Positions 31,900 through 44,569 of a stretch of DNA of 64,000 bases are shown one piece after another. The stretch lies in contig OZ035962.1 of assembly GCA_964034945.1 (NCBI GenBank), positions 7,577,789 to 7,641,788 on the forward strand, in the 5' to 3' direction. The notes under the pieces were generated by a model. The model was not told where the DNA came from. It worked only from the letters and a program-made list of their open reading frames with translations, and made no database searches. The DNA comes from Chrysopilus asiliformis. Lineage: Eukaryota > Arthropoda > Insecta > Diptera > Rhagionidae. Position 1 is the stretch's first letter, and every line of letters starts with the position of its first letter. Made by a program: the position numbers and the translations under genes.

Positions 31900-33499
31900 A
31901 GAATATTAAAAAAACAGACATAGAGCTTATTCTTCATACCTGGAATTACCAGACATAATAAATAAGTTCCATGTTATATCTGAGTAAAATTTACACGAAC
32001 TTATGAAGCAGCCCTCGGGAAGTTACTTCCAAGTGATAGAAAAATTTAGATATTCTTTCCTCTTTTGACAAAATTTTGCAAGAAATCAGCTATACAAAAA
32101 AAAATATTTACCAAGCCAAATTTAAGTCAATAAAGCCATCTAACGCGGATAACTCAAAATATTTGCCCTCTAAACCCCCAATAAAAAAAACATACGTAAT
32201 CGCCAGCTTAATTACTTCTCTGATGGTGTCTAAAAATATATATAAAATTAGCTCATTGTTTATGGGTGCAGACGATGTCGGCGGCATTGGTGGCCTGTTT
32301 TTCAAGACTGATAACATCGAGGAAAATTTTTGAGAAGCATGGCACACGAAAGTGTTTTCCAAGCTGCTGATAACGAGTAACTTTTTTATTGACTCTAGCG
32401 CATTTTTCATTCAGTGTAAAGAGTCCCCATTCGGATCACATGACATCCAATTAATATGGCGCTTTATTGACAATCCGTATAAAATGCATCCTCATATTAT
32501 GAAAAAGTTGCACATGTCAAGAAAATAAAGTCTGTATACAAATGAAGTCTAGCAAGTCATTTACCCAGACACCGTCGGTTCATTGAGGAAAAGAGCTTGA
32601 AGGTTACTTTTAGGTTTATAAAAGACACTTGGGGTTTCTTATCTTGTTTACTAGTAAATCGAGAAATAAATAACTCTGATGACACTGATTGGTATTACTT
32701 AGATATCTAAGGACAAATTTGAACATGAGTTTTTACATCGAGACAATGAAAAGTGATGTGTACTTTATTTGGCGAGTTGGCAACATGTAGATTGGGAATT
32801 TTACGAGGTCGATGATACATATTTCTGATACTAATTTTTAGGAATTCTTAAGATCGTATGGTTTAAATTATAACTTTCTCTATAATAATAACGGAAAAAG
32901 GGGCTACCGAAAGGGCGTGGGTTCGATTGGACTTTTGCATGAGAGACAACTTATATAAGGATCAAAATTCTTTCAACAATCTGGAATATAGCAGAAGAGT
33001 GCAAGAAGAAAGGGTAATTCTAATTAGATCAAAATCAACGATACATTTTCATATCCCGAAAAATCTCGAGGAACTCCGAGTTTCTGATTTTAAATAAAGC
33101 AAAGCTAAATAAATAAAATAATATGGGCTACGTGCCTTCATAAAAGTAATTCGATTATTATTTGTTTGAAATTCTAAAAGCATTTATTAAACAAACCAAT
33201 GTTTTTCGTGTTGATTGTTGACAACAAACATTGATCTTGATTTGATTGTTTGAACGATTTTAAATGTTGTCAGTTGCAAACAACTGATGCATTGATCATT
33301 TGTGATGGAATTTTCCAAGACCTTTACCCCGTTTTACAGAGCATGATTTATTTTATTCTTGAACTTCTTAAAAAATCACAACAAATTAGCAATTGATGCT
33401 AATTGGGTGAAGTTCGCCTCTGTCCATATGGGAAAAAATATCTGAACAGCACATGACTTTCTTATACAAAATCTATGTTGCTCCGCAATTTGCGTTATG
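31900..33499. other. intergenic, nothing coding recognised
   Basis: AT-rich. At 32076-32410 opposing open frames of 85 and 100 codons overlap; neither shows a family I recognise, though GADDVGGIGGLFF on the plus strand is unusually protein-like. GTGGGTTCGATTGG at 32926 resembles a tRNA B box, without a tRNA. Confidence 0.35.
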
Positions 33500-34240
33500 A
33501 CTCGACAAGTAAAATATTAGCTTACATAAAAACAAAAACTAAAAATCTTGATAACGGTAAAATATATCGATTTACGGTAAAATTACAAAATATAGTGATT
33601 TTAATACCTTTAATTCTTCCTTTAACTGTTTTTTTTTCTTTCAAAAACCGTTAATTTGCAAGCAATTCGCAAAAATCTTTTTATATTTTAATGAAAATAT
33701 ATCAATAACGGATAACGGTCAAAGATAGCGGATAACAAAAAAGGGTCAAATTGTGAGTAATATTATTCTCTTCAATTCATGTCATACATTGAACTACCGA
33801 AAACCTGTTAATTTTCGAAAGAATCGCAAAACATGTGTTTTTGAAATAGCGATATATCTTGATACCGGTTAGACATATCGAGTTCTAGATAAAGACAAAA
33901 GTGTAGGAAATTTTATTGTCTTCAACTTTTGTCTTAAAAAAGACTACTGAAAAACGCCTAGTTTTAGAGCAAAAAACGAAATTGCGATTTTTAAAAAATT
34001 GCCATTTTGGCTACTTCCGGTCAACGTATTTTCCAGAATTTTTCCAGAATTAAACGCACCTGCAAAATTTGATGGCTTTAGTTCTATTAGTTTTTGAGAA
34101 ATATTATACACAAACTGATTTATTACTAAACGTTGGTGATTACAAAAAAATAACAATAAAATATCGTCTTCTCATTTCAGAAAAATACCTAAAAATTGTA
34201 TTGAAAGATTTTTTTTAAAGGTGTACCACTACATAAATTT
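33500..34240. repeat. dispersed repeat module B (copy 1)
   Basis: Contains recurring phrases such as GATAACGGT, 'ACCGTTAATTTGCAAGCAATTCGC' and 'AAAGTGTAGGAAATTTTATTGTCTTCAA'. A second set of similar phrases ('AAAGTGTAGAAAATTTTATATCCTTTAA', 'AACCGTTAAAGATTCGTAAAAACC') lies at 35560-35830. No ends or coding blocks. Confidence 0.5.
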
Positions 34241-35439
34241 TAAGGATCATTCCGATTCGCGAAAAATTAATTATTATGTTGCTTATACAAAGTAGAATTT
34301 AAAAATCTAGCTGTAAGTTCGCGAACATTAAAATTTAACGTAATATATTAACCGATATTGATGAAAACTTTTAAATATTTTATCGACTGCAATTAATCAT
34401 AAACTATGAAAATTCCCACATTCCCATTTAACATTAAACAAAAAACATTCAGTTTCCTGACGATATTGATAAAAACCACTACGACGTCTGCATGTTTATT
34501 TACAATGCGATTTTATACTTTGCCTAGTCAGCTAAAACCAAAACAACTGTTTCAGAGCAAATTCCCTGGTGATTAAGTATAATTAAGTGCTAAGGTCAAA
34601 TGTGTCAGCTCCATCGGGCAAACGAGTACAATTCGTTCAAAACATCACTGGAGCTATAAAAAAATGTTGTTTTTGTGACTTCTCATATCACTGAAGCAAA
34701 CGTGAATTTCCCTTATCACTTTTACTCATTAGTTTCCTGGTATGCGGCGATCCCGACACCAGTTATGCATGATCTGAGTCCACACTCAGTTCAATTTTGG
34801 ATTTTAATTTCGCCGCTGTGCGACGTCGACAGACGAGATTAAGAACTTGGAGTAAAGTTCAAAATGCTATCGCCGACCATTAAGCAATGCTTTCAAGTGC
34901 AAGTAAACGCTTACGCAAAAAAATTCAATACATTCGTCTTTGTAAATTTTAATTCAACTTTGCAAAAGAATTGCAAATTGGGAACTATCTGTTGCTTAAT
35001 CAAGTAACTCAGGTGTGTTAATTTGCATCAAATACCGAATTCCGGTTGAAACCGTAATTGATTGATGCAAGACGCATAAGCAAATTGGTTGGCGAAATTT
35101 ACGATCGAAATTCAATTAACGCTTAAAACACATATGTGTGCAGGTGAGGTGAAATGATTTGGGTTGCTTTTCTGGAATATCAAAGTTTGATTAAGTGCGT
35201 AAAGTCCAATCAACACCATCCAGTAGTGGCTATCAGCATCAAAAAGTGCCGCAAAATGCGAAGAAAAACATCAAAGTTGAAATACGGTTGGAAGAAAAAA
35301 ATATTTGTTGTGCTCACCAAAGCACTTTTTTATTGGGAAATCTGTTTTCATTTTATTTATTTTTTTATTTTTTTTGATCTATTTTATTAAGAAAGCACCC
35401 AACAAGGATTGAAACTCTAAAAAGATCTTCATATTTTCA
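34241..35439. other. intergenic, nothing coding recognised
   Basis: 34500-35150 is mixed-composition, the remainder AT-rich. TTCCCACA (34413-34420) is a chance-level Su(H) word. Confidence 0.4.
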
Positions 35440-35846
35440 GTCTACTCGAAAAAGGTATGTAAGTTTTTGGTCATCGAAAGTAAATTAAAATATCAGGTAT
35501 GATCACCACAAAACTTTCGTCTACAATATTTAGTTTCGTAAAAAGTATGTAAAAAGTAATATTTTTTCAAAAATATATAGAACCGTTAAAGATTCGTAAA
35601 AACCATTAAAGCAAAAAGTGTAGAAAATTTTATATCCTTTAAATTCTGTTATATTCCTATTTTCTCAAGAGCGAATAGTTTTCAAGAAATTTTCAAAAGA
35701 CTATATTTCTTCAAAAGAAATTGCACGGGAGATACCAGTTATAGGTAACGTTAGTTGATAGAAACTACGATTTTCGTAAAACTCTTTTACAACACATTTG
35801 AAGTCGCTACCTCAACGCATACTAGAGTTACTAAAGAAACGTAAAA
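35440..35846. repeat. dispersed repeat module B (copy 2)
   Basis: Shares wording with 33500-34240 and runs directly into the GACA-rich microsatellite, an arrangement also hinted at in module A, where GAGAGACAGACGG follows the repeat. Approximate limits. Confidence 0.45.
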
Positions 35847-36300
35847 CAGACAGACCTACCGACAGACAGACCAACAGACAGAGAGACCGACAGACAGAGA
35901 GACCGACAGACAGAGAGACCGACAGAACGACAGATAGACAGACCGACAGACAGATAGACAGATAGACAAATAGACAGACAGACAGACAGATAGACAGATA
36001 CACTCAGAAAAATGGAGGCTAACTCGACGACCTACATACGGCGTAATTGGCCTCGGGCAGGCACACGTTCGCCTGCATGTGGGCAAGTAAAACTGAGTTG
36101 ACCTGTGGTCGGAGAAATTCTGAAATTAAGCCACCAGCAGGTGAAGTAGGGCATTGGGAGCTGCACGAGTTGACCTTAGATAGGTTAACTCTGACCGCTA
36201 GCTGGCTTACAGACACCTCTGTAAGGTCAGAGTTAACCTGACAAAAAGTTGACCTGGACATTTTTCTGAGTGTAGACAGATAGAGAGACCGATAATCCGT
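35847..36300. repeat. GACAGACC/GATAGACA microsatellite split by a MITE
   Basis: 35847-35999 and 36274-36300 consist of GACAGACC, GAGAGACC and GATAGACA words. Open frames across it (repetitive Cys-Leu-Ser on the minus strand) are artefacts of a 4-bp repeat. Confidence 0.9.
36000..36273. mobile_element. 274-bp MITE inserted in microsatellite
   Basis: Perfect 15-bp inverted termini ACACTCAGAAAAATG (36000-36014) and CATTTTTCTGAGTGT (36259-36273), flanked by AGACAGAT on both sides (35992-35999, 36274-36281). An inner inverted pair, AGGTTAACTCTGACC (36182-36196) and GGTCAGAGTTAACCT (36225-36239), adds a second stem. The 8-bp flank is compatible with a hAT-type duplication, but in a microsatellite it may be coincidental. 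Confidence 0.75.
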
Positions 36301-37053
36301 GCATCTTTCTGCACGGACATCCTCATAATTTTCCCAGAAAGTCTCTATCTACCCCCGTTTTCGAATCAGTCTCCTTCATGAATAAACTACTTTCCCTCTA
36401 TAGCAGAGGAAATAAACAAGGGGTTTGAATGTTTGTGCCACCAATATTTTTCCCAATTTTTGTTACTATGCGACAAGCGTAGTTCTAACTCGCTTGTAAC
36501 GATAGATCCATTTTTCCATCGTTGTTAAAGTGCAATAACAATACTTGTGTGTATCGAAGTAAAATAATAAAAATTTGAACAACCAGAAGAGTATTTTCCA
36601 GTTTGTAAAAATTCGCCGCTCATTAAAAAATCACGGTATACATCGACAGCTAAATGAAAGATATGATTTTTTTTCAATTTTACTCAGAAAACAGGTCATA
36701 AATTATTGAACGATCGGCGGCGACGAACTGAGCTTAATGGAATTTGCATATAAACAGATATTTACAAATATATCATTCAGAAGTTGCGAACAGCTAAGAT
36801 CTGCACCGACCGACTCAGCCGAGCCTTATTCCACTTTCCAATAGGAATAATTCTGTTGATTTACAGATCATTTGATTGGCTTTAATGATCACCTCCATCG
36901 ATTATGCCGGGTCAGGTTCTGCGTTTACAGCGACGCCACATTTTACCACTTTAATCGCGCTTATCGAAATCGCGTAAATATGCAGAGCATTGGCACGTTG
37001 CTGAAATTGAAAAACGATTTCAATTCCGTTAAAATGCACGCCACCTTTCTCAC
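36301..37053. other. intergenic; complex DNA at 36640-37050
   Basis: No gene. The second part is non-repetitive mixed DNA with several GATC words and could be regulatory. Confidence 0.35.
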
Positions 37054-37664
37054 TTAACCTTCTTCCGTCCCTCGGGTCTAATTTGACCCAAACAGAAATT
37101 AGTTTCCTTGTACCTTTAAAAGTATTTATAATACGAGCCTGAAATTTTTTTACTTTGCCTTATTTATTGTAAACTAGCAGTATGCACAAATTTGGCAACT
37201 TCCGATTACCCGTTACACTGCTACAAAAATAGTCACACTAAAGACCTTCGGGTCTAAAATGACCCAAGGCAGTTATTCGTATAAGAAATGTTTAATTTAG
37301 TCATATTATATTATATTAGTTAGTGTTTGTAAACTATATCTAGAATACGGATCTAAAATCTTTGACCGAACGGGGTGAGTTCTCGGGTATAAGAAACCGA
37401 TTTTGTTGGATGTCAATTGGGAAAAACTCAACTGCCATATTTCTCAATTTTTGTATGAAGTTTTTTGACCGCTATTTTCGGGGAGAGTTCATTAGAACAA
37501 TATATAAATCTTTTGGGTTATCATATGTTGTTGTATGTTGTAAAAATTTCGAAAAATATAAAAAAAACTCGTTTTTTGATTTTTGTATACACTAAACCTT
37601 TATGGGTCAAAAAAGACCCGAGGAACTTTAGTGTGATTTTTTTTGAGGGACGGATGAAGGTTAA
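37054..37664. mobile_element. 603-bp piggyBac-type MITE
   Basis: TTAA (37054-37057) - CCTTCTTCCGTCCCTC ... GAGGGACGGATGAAGG - TTAA (37661-37664); the 16-bp terminal repeats have one mismatch. Three internal short palindromes of the form GGGTC...GACCC lie near the left end (37074), at 37249 and near the right end (37607), possible transposase-binding repeats. The overlapping internal frames show no piggyBac transposase features. Confidence 0.85.
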
Positions 37665-39892
37665 AAAAGTAATCGGTCTCAATCAATCGATCAATGGTGT
37701 TGTTTACTTGTTTCTATATCTGAATTATAGTTTTTGCTGTTAATTTATAACAGAATAAAACCATATGATTGGCATTATTATAAATTCACATGTTATTGAC
37801 ACAAATTTTTACAAATACTTTTGTAAGTTGCAAGAGACGATCAACGATCATGGAGTCAATAAATTGATCAATTTTATCGTCCGACTGTTATGACCTATAA
37901 TGTCATTGCATTGGCAATTTTATAAATATCAAAAATAAATCTCCAATTTTAGAGCTTCAGAGCAAATATGAAAGCCAAATTCAATTTGATCCGCCCAAAC
38001 ATTCTTAGGAGTGTGAATGCTTTGCCAATTCTTTTTTTTATATAAATAGTTTCAGCCAGAGCTTAGGCGAAGACCCTTTAATGCTGAAGCACAGCTCAGA
38101 ATGGTCGGAAGAACGAAACGAGATGTCGGTTTATGTTCTCCTTGAACTTCTGCATGTTATAGTCCGGGGGGAACACATCGGGTGATGGTAATTGATTTCA
38201 ACAAACTGTTATACATGTCAATAGTTATTTTAAAATAAAAAATCGGACACTTTACTTCATATCGGTCTTTTCCTTGGCTTTGTGACCCCCCTCGCCCGCT
38301 AACTTCTGAGTTATTCAAGCAATTGAGATACGGTTTTAATCTTTGGACAGACAATCTTTCGGCAAAATGGCGAGTATTGTTATATTTTCCGTTTTTTCTT
38401 TAGCCAGCCTGCCCGGATTTCAGCATCTATACTCAAATTTATACTCAGTGGCTAACAACTTCAAAAATGTTCGCGATGAATTTAATTTTAGGCGATCGAC
38501 GACGTGCAATATGAGTGGAAAAAATTCCCGTAGGCATAATGGTTGGTCCATTTGGCCCATTATCGCAATGGATGACGTGCTTAAAGTGATCACATCTTAA
38601 CTTATCTTTGCTATGATCAACGTATTCTTAGTGGGCGCACAACTCTCATCTGTTGGCTGCTGACGCCTAAAATCACTCTCCAATAAATAGGATATCGTCG
38701 CCGAAAGCCAACACCGCCCGCACCGCCCGCACCGCCCTGGCTACAAACTGTGTGGGCCCAAGCTTCATCAGGTTCTTCTGATCTAATATGTTCTACCATT
38801 TAGATTGCTTGCTGCCCTGGGACAAGTTAACCAGCTGACAAATATTTACTCACGAGGCTATAATCATTTTCCTTTTTCTTATAGTTGATAATAATGGTGA
38901 TCGACAGCTTTTCTTATTTTTGTACATTTTCAGTTGTTTGCTTAGGTGAAGAATATATTTTTGTTGTTGCCTCATCTGATGCTACAATACAAATGGAAAT
39001 TGGCACGAGGCTTGGAAATCTTCCACTGTCAGCTAAGAAATAGAAGAACATGTGACTTGTAGGAATGTGTTGTTTATTTAAAATTCAGGGGAAAAAATAG
39101 TCGCAAAAAACAACCATCCGCAAAGTCATCCCAGCAAGGAGTTGATAATGTAAATTCAGTGAATAAATAATACGACAACTGAAACTCGTGAAAATTCAAA
39201 GTTTTCCAACTACCACTCAAGTTAAAAATTGTCAACGGTTGAATAACATTTTGACCTAATCAATGACATCAAATCAAGCTGCAGCTTGAAATCCCATAAA
39301 CTATTTTTTAACGAAAACATTCTTTAAAAGATAAACCATCCATTGATTAATTGATATCAAAAAAGATTAGCCTTAATTTACCTAAATGAATTCAACCTGT
39401 TAACGGCTGTCTGCTGTGCTTTGCTGTAGATACTCAAATCTATTTCCGAAAGCAAATAATTAAATAATAAAAAAAAAATTTTTGATTGTTCCATCTATAA
39501 GAAATTTTTAGACTTCAAAACAAAAATCTTATGTCTCGTTACGTGTCTGCAACAGTCATCAGATTGAAAATTCCACACTTCAAATCAATCAACAAAGTTC
39601 AATTGGAAATAAAAATTGCTGAATTCTTTATGTCTGGACAGAACTGGATTTAAGTAATTGTTGACAATAGAAAAACACAATTCAGAAAGAGTATCAATTC
39701 AATTAAATAAATGCAGGTACTGAGATTAGAAAAATTGAAAAATTTTCAAAATTCCAATCCAATTGATAACGATAATTTTTAAGTGAATTTTTATGTCACT
39801 TAATTGTGGCTATGATTATAAAATTGATCAACAACTAATTTATACAAAAATATTAAACAATTTTCGTGTTTTTCTGGTGAATTTTGCTTGGA
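37665..39892. other. intergenic; complex DNA at 38030-38830
   Basis: The frame at 38343-38600 (85 codons) has a hydrophobic start (IVIFSVFSLASLPGF) that could pass for a signal peptide, but no family match is recognised and no gene structure supports it. GCACCGCCC/GCACCGCCC triplication at 38715-38740. 38830-39890 is AT-rich with nothing recognised. Confidence 0.35.
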
Positions 39893-40107
39893 TTAACACG
39901 TTGACTGCCAGACCAATTTTGCAAAAATGTAAGGGAGATGCCAATACATGTAGACGTATGTAGAATATACGTATGTATGAATGTATGTATGTATGCATGT
40001 AGATTGTAGACCCAGCTATCGAAAATGATAGCCTTGGCCGCTCATGAATCATAGTGCCAATTTTCACTGGCCATCAAAAATGATAGCCATGGCAGTCAAT
40101 GTGTTAA
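39893..40107. mobile_element. 207-bp piggyBac-type MITE (CACGTTG family)
   Basis: TTAA (39893-39896) - CACGTTGACTGCCA ... TGGCAGTCAATGTG - TTAA (40104-40107); terminal repeats match at 13 of 14 positions. Inside are a short TATG/ATGT microsatellite (39968-40000) and a direct repeat of AAAATGATAGCC. Same family as the element at 50903 and the solo end at 52536. Confidence 0.85.
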
Positions 40108-40729
40108 AAGTTATGTATTAATATTTAACAATAAAAGGTAATCAAATTATAAAGTGAAAAATGTATTAAGAAAATAAGTCATTCTGTAGACAAACAGTTT
40201 GTGGTTAGTTTTCCGTAATGAATTTTGTAGAAAGATTTCTTTATAAATAAAGAATATCCAATTTAAAAGTTTAGACCCACGCCTGGCAATCGTAGTTTTC
40301 ATTATGTTTTAAGTGGTTTAACCGTCATACTGCAAATATTAGAAAAAAAAATTTACACGTTTTTTGCACGAATTTCTGAGGAACGTATCTAATTAGCCCC
40401 AAAACATGCGTGTACTTTAACCCTGACTTTGGACCTGATTCTAGTCCGGCTATTCTGACTAATTCAATCACCAAAAAGCTTAACTGTAACAATTTACGAG
40501 CAATTAAAAGAATAGAATGACTTGTCTTCAATTTATTTCATATGGAAAACATATTAATGATAATTTATTAGTCTAGCATAAATCACATAATAATTTTTTT
40601 CTATGATGTAGCATATATGAAAAAAGTCTCCATCTCTCAGAAATTTCATTCATGCGAAGATCTATTTTAGGTAAAATAGTGAAATACCGGTGCCAATCAT
40701 TTCACAAAAATGTCGTAATTTTATGTCTG
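40108..40729. other. intergenic, nothing recognised
   Basis: AT-rich, no motifs. Confidence 0.4.
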
Positions 40730-41160
40730 AATTCGAATTGAATCATTCGCACGATCATCATCTGTTTATCTCGTCGTCTCGATGAATCTCATCCGACATT
40801 ACGCCAAACTTTCGAGAATCATAGAAAATTTTATCAATGACGTCCATGAAGAGGTGATGACACACGTCCGATGCAAATGAAAATTACGCTGCTAGAGAGA
40901 TTTGAGCCAGAACCTGCCGGAAAAGTGAACATTTTTTGCTAAAAATGTCTATGCTTGACGTCATAGAAAACCGCAACGGTTCGCTACTTCGCTAAGTGAC
41001 CAAACGTGTGAGTCATGAGAAATTTTCGAACGCGGATCAAGTCACGCGGCCTAGCACAGTGTGACATGCAAAGTCGATACCTCTTTCATCAGCTCCACTT
41101 CCATTAAAGACATGACGTTATAAAAATACGCAGGCATTGATCGTAAGGAGTATTATGGTC
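40730..41160. promoter_or_regulatory. candidate regulatory island
   Basis: Complex DNA with clustered GATC/GATGA words and no repeat ends. No factor assigned. Confidence 0.22.
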
Positions 41161-42100
41161 AAAACATAAATCCGCATAGGAAACGTTCCTATAAAATATG
41201 GGAGAGCGATTATAGAACTCGTTATACCATTTTGTAGCAAAGGCTTCCATAAATATTGGAACTAGTTCTAGTTTTCGTGGAATCATGACTATATATATAT
41301 AGGGCTTGGAATATGTCCAAACAAAACTAGCACCGGTTCCTAATTTTTACTGGAGACATTCCTATACTGAGAGGGAAACAATGCTATGTTATGGAATGTA
41401 ATCGCACCCATTGTTTTTAGAAGTGACCCCAATATTGTGTATAGGACAAAAAAATGGGAACGAATCCTAAGTGTTGGCAGACTCATTCCTATGCAAACCT
41501 GATTCAGCGAATATGGTAATTCAAGTCAATTTTTTTTCGATTATAATGCATGTAGTGCCTACTGCCCCACTCTAACACATTTGGCGGAGAAATTTTTTAA
41601 TTACAGGGCATTTTATTACTCGAGTTGTTTGATATCTCGAATATTTTCAAGCCCCTCGAACTTCCCTTTCTCGTATATTCGATAATTCGAATTTTTGTCT
41701 GTCCCATTTAGATTGAGCAGAACCCAATAAAAAAAAGTAGGCAATCCTATTCGGATAGGACTTGGTGCTATAATTATAGGAACGAATCCTATTCCAAATG
41801 AATATGTCGCGTATATATATATAGGAGAGAGTCCAATAATCAATGGCACAATTACAACGTTTTATAGGATTCATTCTTTTCATTTAGAATTGAGTCCCTT
41901 GCAAAAGGGAATGTTCACATGTGGAACATATACAGTAACCCCACCCATAATTTTGGCAATGATTACACAAAAAATAATACAGTAACTATTTTGTTGGACT
42001 GTGTCCTAAAAAATCTATATTTCGAGTTTAATTGTTAAAACTCAGGTAAAAGGTTTGACCACCTCCATAATAAAGAGAGTATAATAATATTGCAAATCCC
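41161..42100. repeat. decayed repeat with recurring 'GGAACGAATCCT' phrases
   Basis: GGAACGAATCCTA occurs at 41458 and 41780. ATATATATATAG patches occur at 41290 and 41814, and 'ATAGGA' words recur on both strands. Opposing frames at 41616-41883 are artefacts. The organisation suggests an old inverted-repeat element, but I could not define ends. Confidence 0.35.
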
Positions 42101-42860
42101 AAACATACGTCCCATCAATTCGAGGAGTCACTGAGATTTGATCCGTTACCAAAAAATACCCAAGATTACCAGATTACCTGTATTTTCAATGTAAATCAAA
42201 CTTGCGCGTGTTTGATGTCTGCAATTTGCAAATTATTCTTGCTGAAAAGGCAGTTCTTTGCCCTCAACGCATGGAACTATAAGGTAGCCCTAGAGTCAGA
42301 TAACAATACCACCGAGTCGATGTGTCGAAGCAGCCAATAATTGAAAGAACCGACGGCGCCTTCCCACCAATATTATCAAATTGAACCACCCCGAGCCAAC
42401 CCGCGGTGACCATCCTATGTATATCAAGCACCATTGGCACGTGCGCTAAATTATTCAGTTTTTCTCTTTTTTTTACGGCTAGGAAAATCGAAAACAATAA
42501 CGTAATAATACTTGGAAAATAGAGAAAAGCACTTCGCGAAAGCATCGAGTGCGGTGCGCGGCAACAGGGACGATGACCGACTCAATTTAACGCAGCTACT
42601 GATAACAGCGCCTGGTGTTTTGCCCCCGTGTTGTTTTTCACTCGTTTTTAGGGTAAGTCGGAACATGTGGGGTGACGGGTGGATCGCTTGGCGCACCGAG
42701 TTCTAAGCTAGCTGAGCTTACACGAGGCCGCCTCAATTCCAGCGATTCCAATGTCGTGATAAGGATTATTGGGGCGTTTGGCCACTAGTTTCCATATCGA
42801 CCGACCGTCGTTCAATTTATTTTTTATAAACGCTTTTGATCGTTATACGAGCAATTGTTG
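42101..42860. promoter_or_regulatory. candidate regulatory or transcribed island
   Basis: GC-richer, complex DNA with overlapping frames on both strands (42264-42706) and a donor-like GGTAAGT at 42651. It could be a non-coding exon or an enhancer; no family motif was seen in any frame. Confidence 0.22.
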
Positions 42861-44569
42861 GTCGTTTTTGATATTATTGGTGGATTGGCGTTTCGGTGAT
42901 TTTTTTCTTTAGTGCTTTTACTTAATTTTATGATTTTTTTACTTGTTGACGCTTGGATCTTGTAGATTATTCAAGTTTGTTGGACATAAACAAGTTTTTG
43001 TGAGTATTTTCATGACCCAAAATGTCTAGCATCTGAAATTAAACAAGAAAAACATTTTTTTAAGGAGAACAAGTCAAGAATCATCTCATGAAATTAAATG
43101 AAATGAAATTCTAATTTTATTACACGACCACCATCGGAATTTTGTTTTTATTTGGGTTTTTGCGACACATCACTGCGAAATTGCCGAATGTTTTTTTTTA
43201 GTTTTGCTCTTGCGAAAATTGCCCACGAGAATTCTTTCATCAATAACATGTTTAGAGCAAAACTTTTGATCAAAATTATTTACAAATGGCGTCAAGTGAT
43301 TTTCTATTTATAAGTTTTAGGGGAAAGAATTTAAAAAATATTCTTCCCCGTATATTGAGAGTGGATCAGAATCTCATGTTTTTGCTTTGGTTTATCATCA
43401 CTTAATGTTATCAAGAAAAACAATAGGGGTATTCATTACACTTCGCAACTTATCGAACATCGCATTGTCGCATATTCACAAAGTGTATTGGCGTGAACAT
43501 CTACGGTAAGATTTTTCGCAAAATTTTTCGCAATTCTTTTGCTGCTTTAAATTTGGATCCCACAAAGGATAAGAGATACGCTTCTCTAGCAATTCAATTT
43601 AATGTAGAACTGTCTTCCCGACCTCCGGAACAATTAAAAAAAACAAAATATCTGAGGGTGTCCTTAAATAGTGGGTCGGTTCCAGGGAAAAAGAGTGCGG
43701 GATGGTAACCCTAGTCTATGTGTATATTTGACCAATAATTTCTACCTGTATGCATATAAGAAAAATATTAAGATAACTTTAAACACGGAAATAGCAGCGC
43801 CCGCAACATCTAGTTCACCCCTAGCCGGAAAAACCAAAAATGTCTGCTCCTGTATCTGTTTTAAGTTTGCAGTAAAGTTTTTCGTTTTCTTCATCAGATT
43901 CTTATTCAGGCTAATTTGATTAAATTTTTAGCGACCGCTAAACCCAGTTAGTGGGCAAATTTCAATCAAGAACCGACTAGCTCGATCTAATAACCACTAA
44001 TAGTTTCGCGAAACACACAATTAGGCTACTAACTCCACACTGATCAAACACTAATACTTTTCTCAAAGAAATATCCCCACTATTGCATTATAAATGTTGC
44101 AGTAGAAGGGCATTACAGGAAAACTAAATTTTCGGCAAACCTAGCCCAGTTCCACAATATTTGCCATAGATACTAAAGTAATTAAATTAAAATTTATTTT
44201 TTCAACATACACAACATATTTTTTTCTTGATTATTTATTTTGCTGCAAATCCCAAACCATTATAAAAATACTACAAACCATTATAAAAATACTACAAACT
44301 ATCATTATCTCGACTCTATTCAATCCTTATATCATTTTCCGCAATTAAAGGAACCGCGATATTTGTCTAGTGGAGAGGATCAATGTTTAACAATCTTCTT
44401 ATGAGTATCAAAATCTACGCCTTCACCTTTGGACTGTTTAATGGAAGTAAAGTGTGGGCGAAGTGGTCAATTCTGATTCCGGTTTTTTTTAATTTTTATA
44501 CTTCAAGAAGTTTTGTAGCTACCATTCCTCGTAAGAATACTTGCTCGTAAAATGCATCCAAAGTCCATG
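42861..44569. other. intergenic, nothing coding recognised
   Basis: AT-rich. A 22-bp direct tandem duplication (CCATTATAAAAATACTACAAA, 44257-44300). CTACCTG at 43742-43748 is a chance-level Zelda word. Frames at 43493-43919 lack motifs. Confidence 0.4.

Noticed and set aside
32920..32945. GTGGGTTCGATTGG as a tRNA T arm
   Set aside because: Single box-B-like word without surrounding cloverleaf.
35812..36086. Cys/Leu/Ser-repeat open frames on the minus strand
   Set aside because: Translation of a GACA/GATA microsatellite; not a protein gene.
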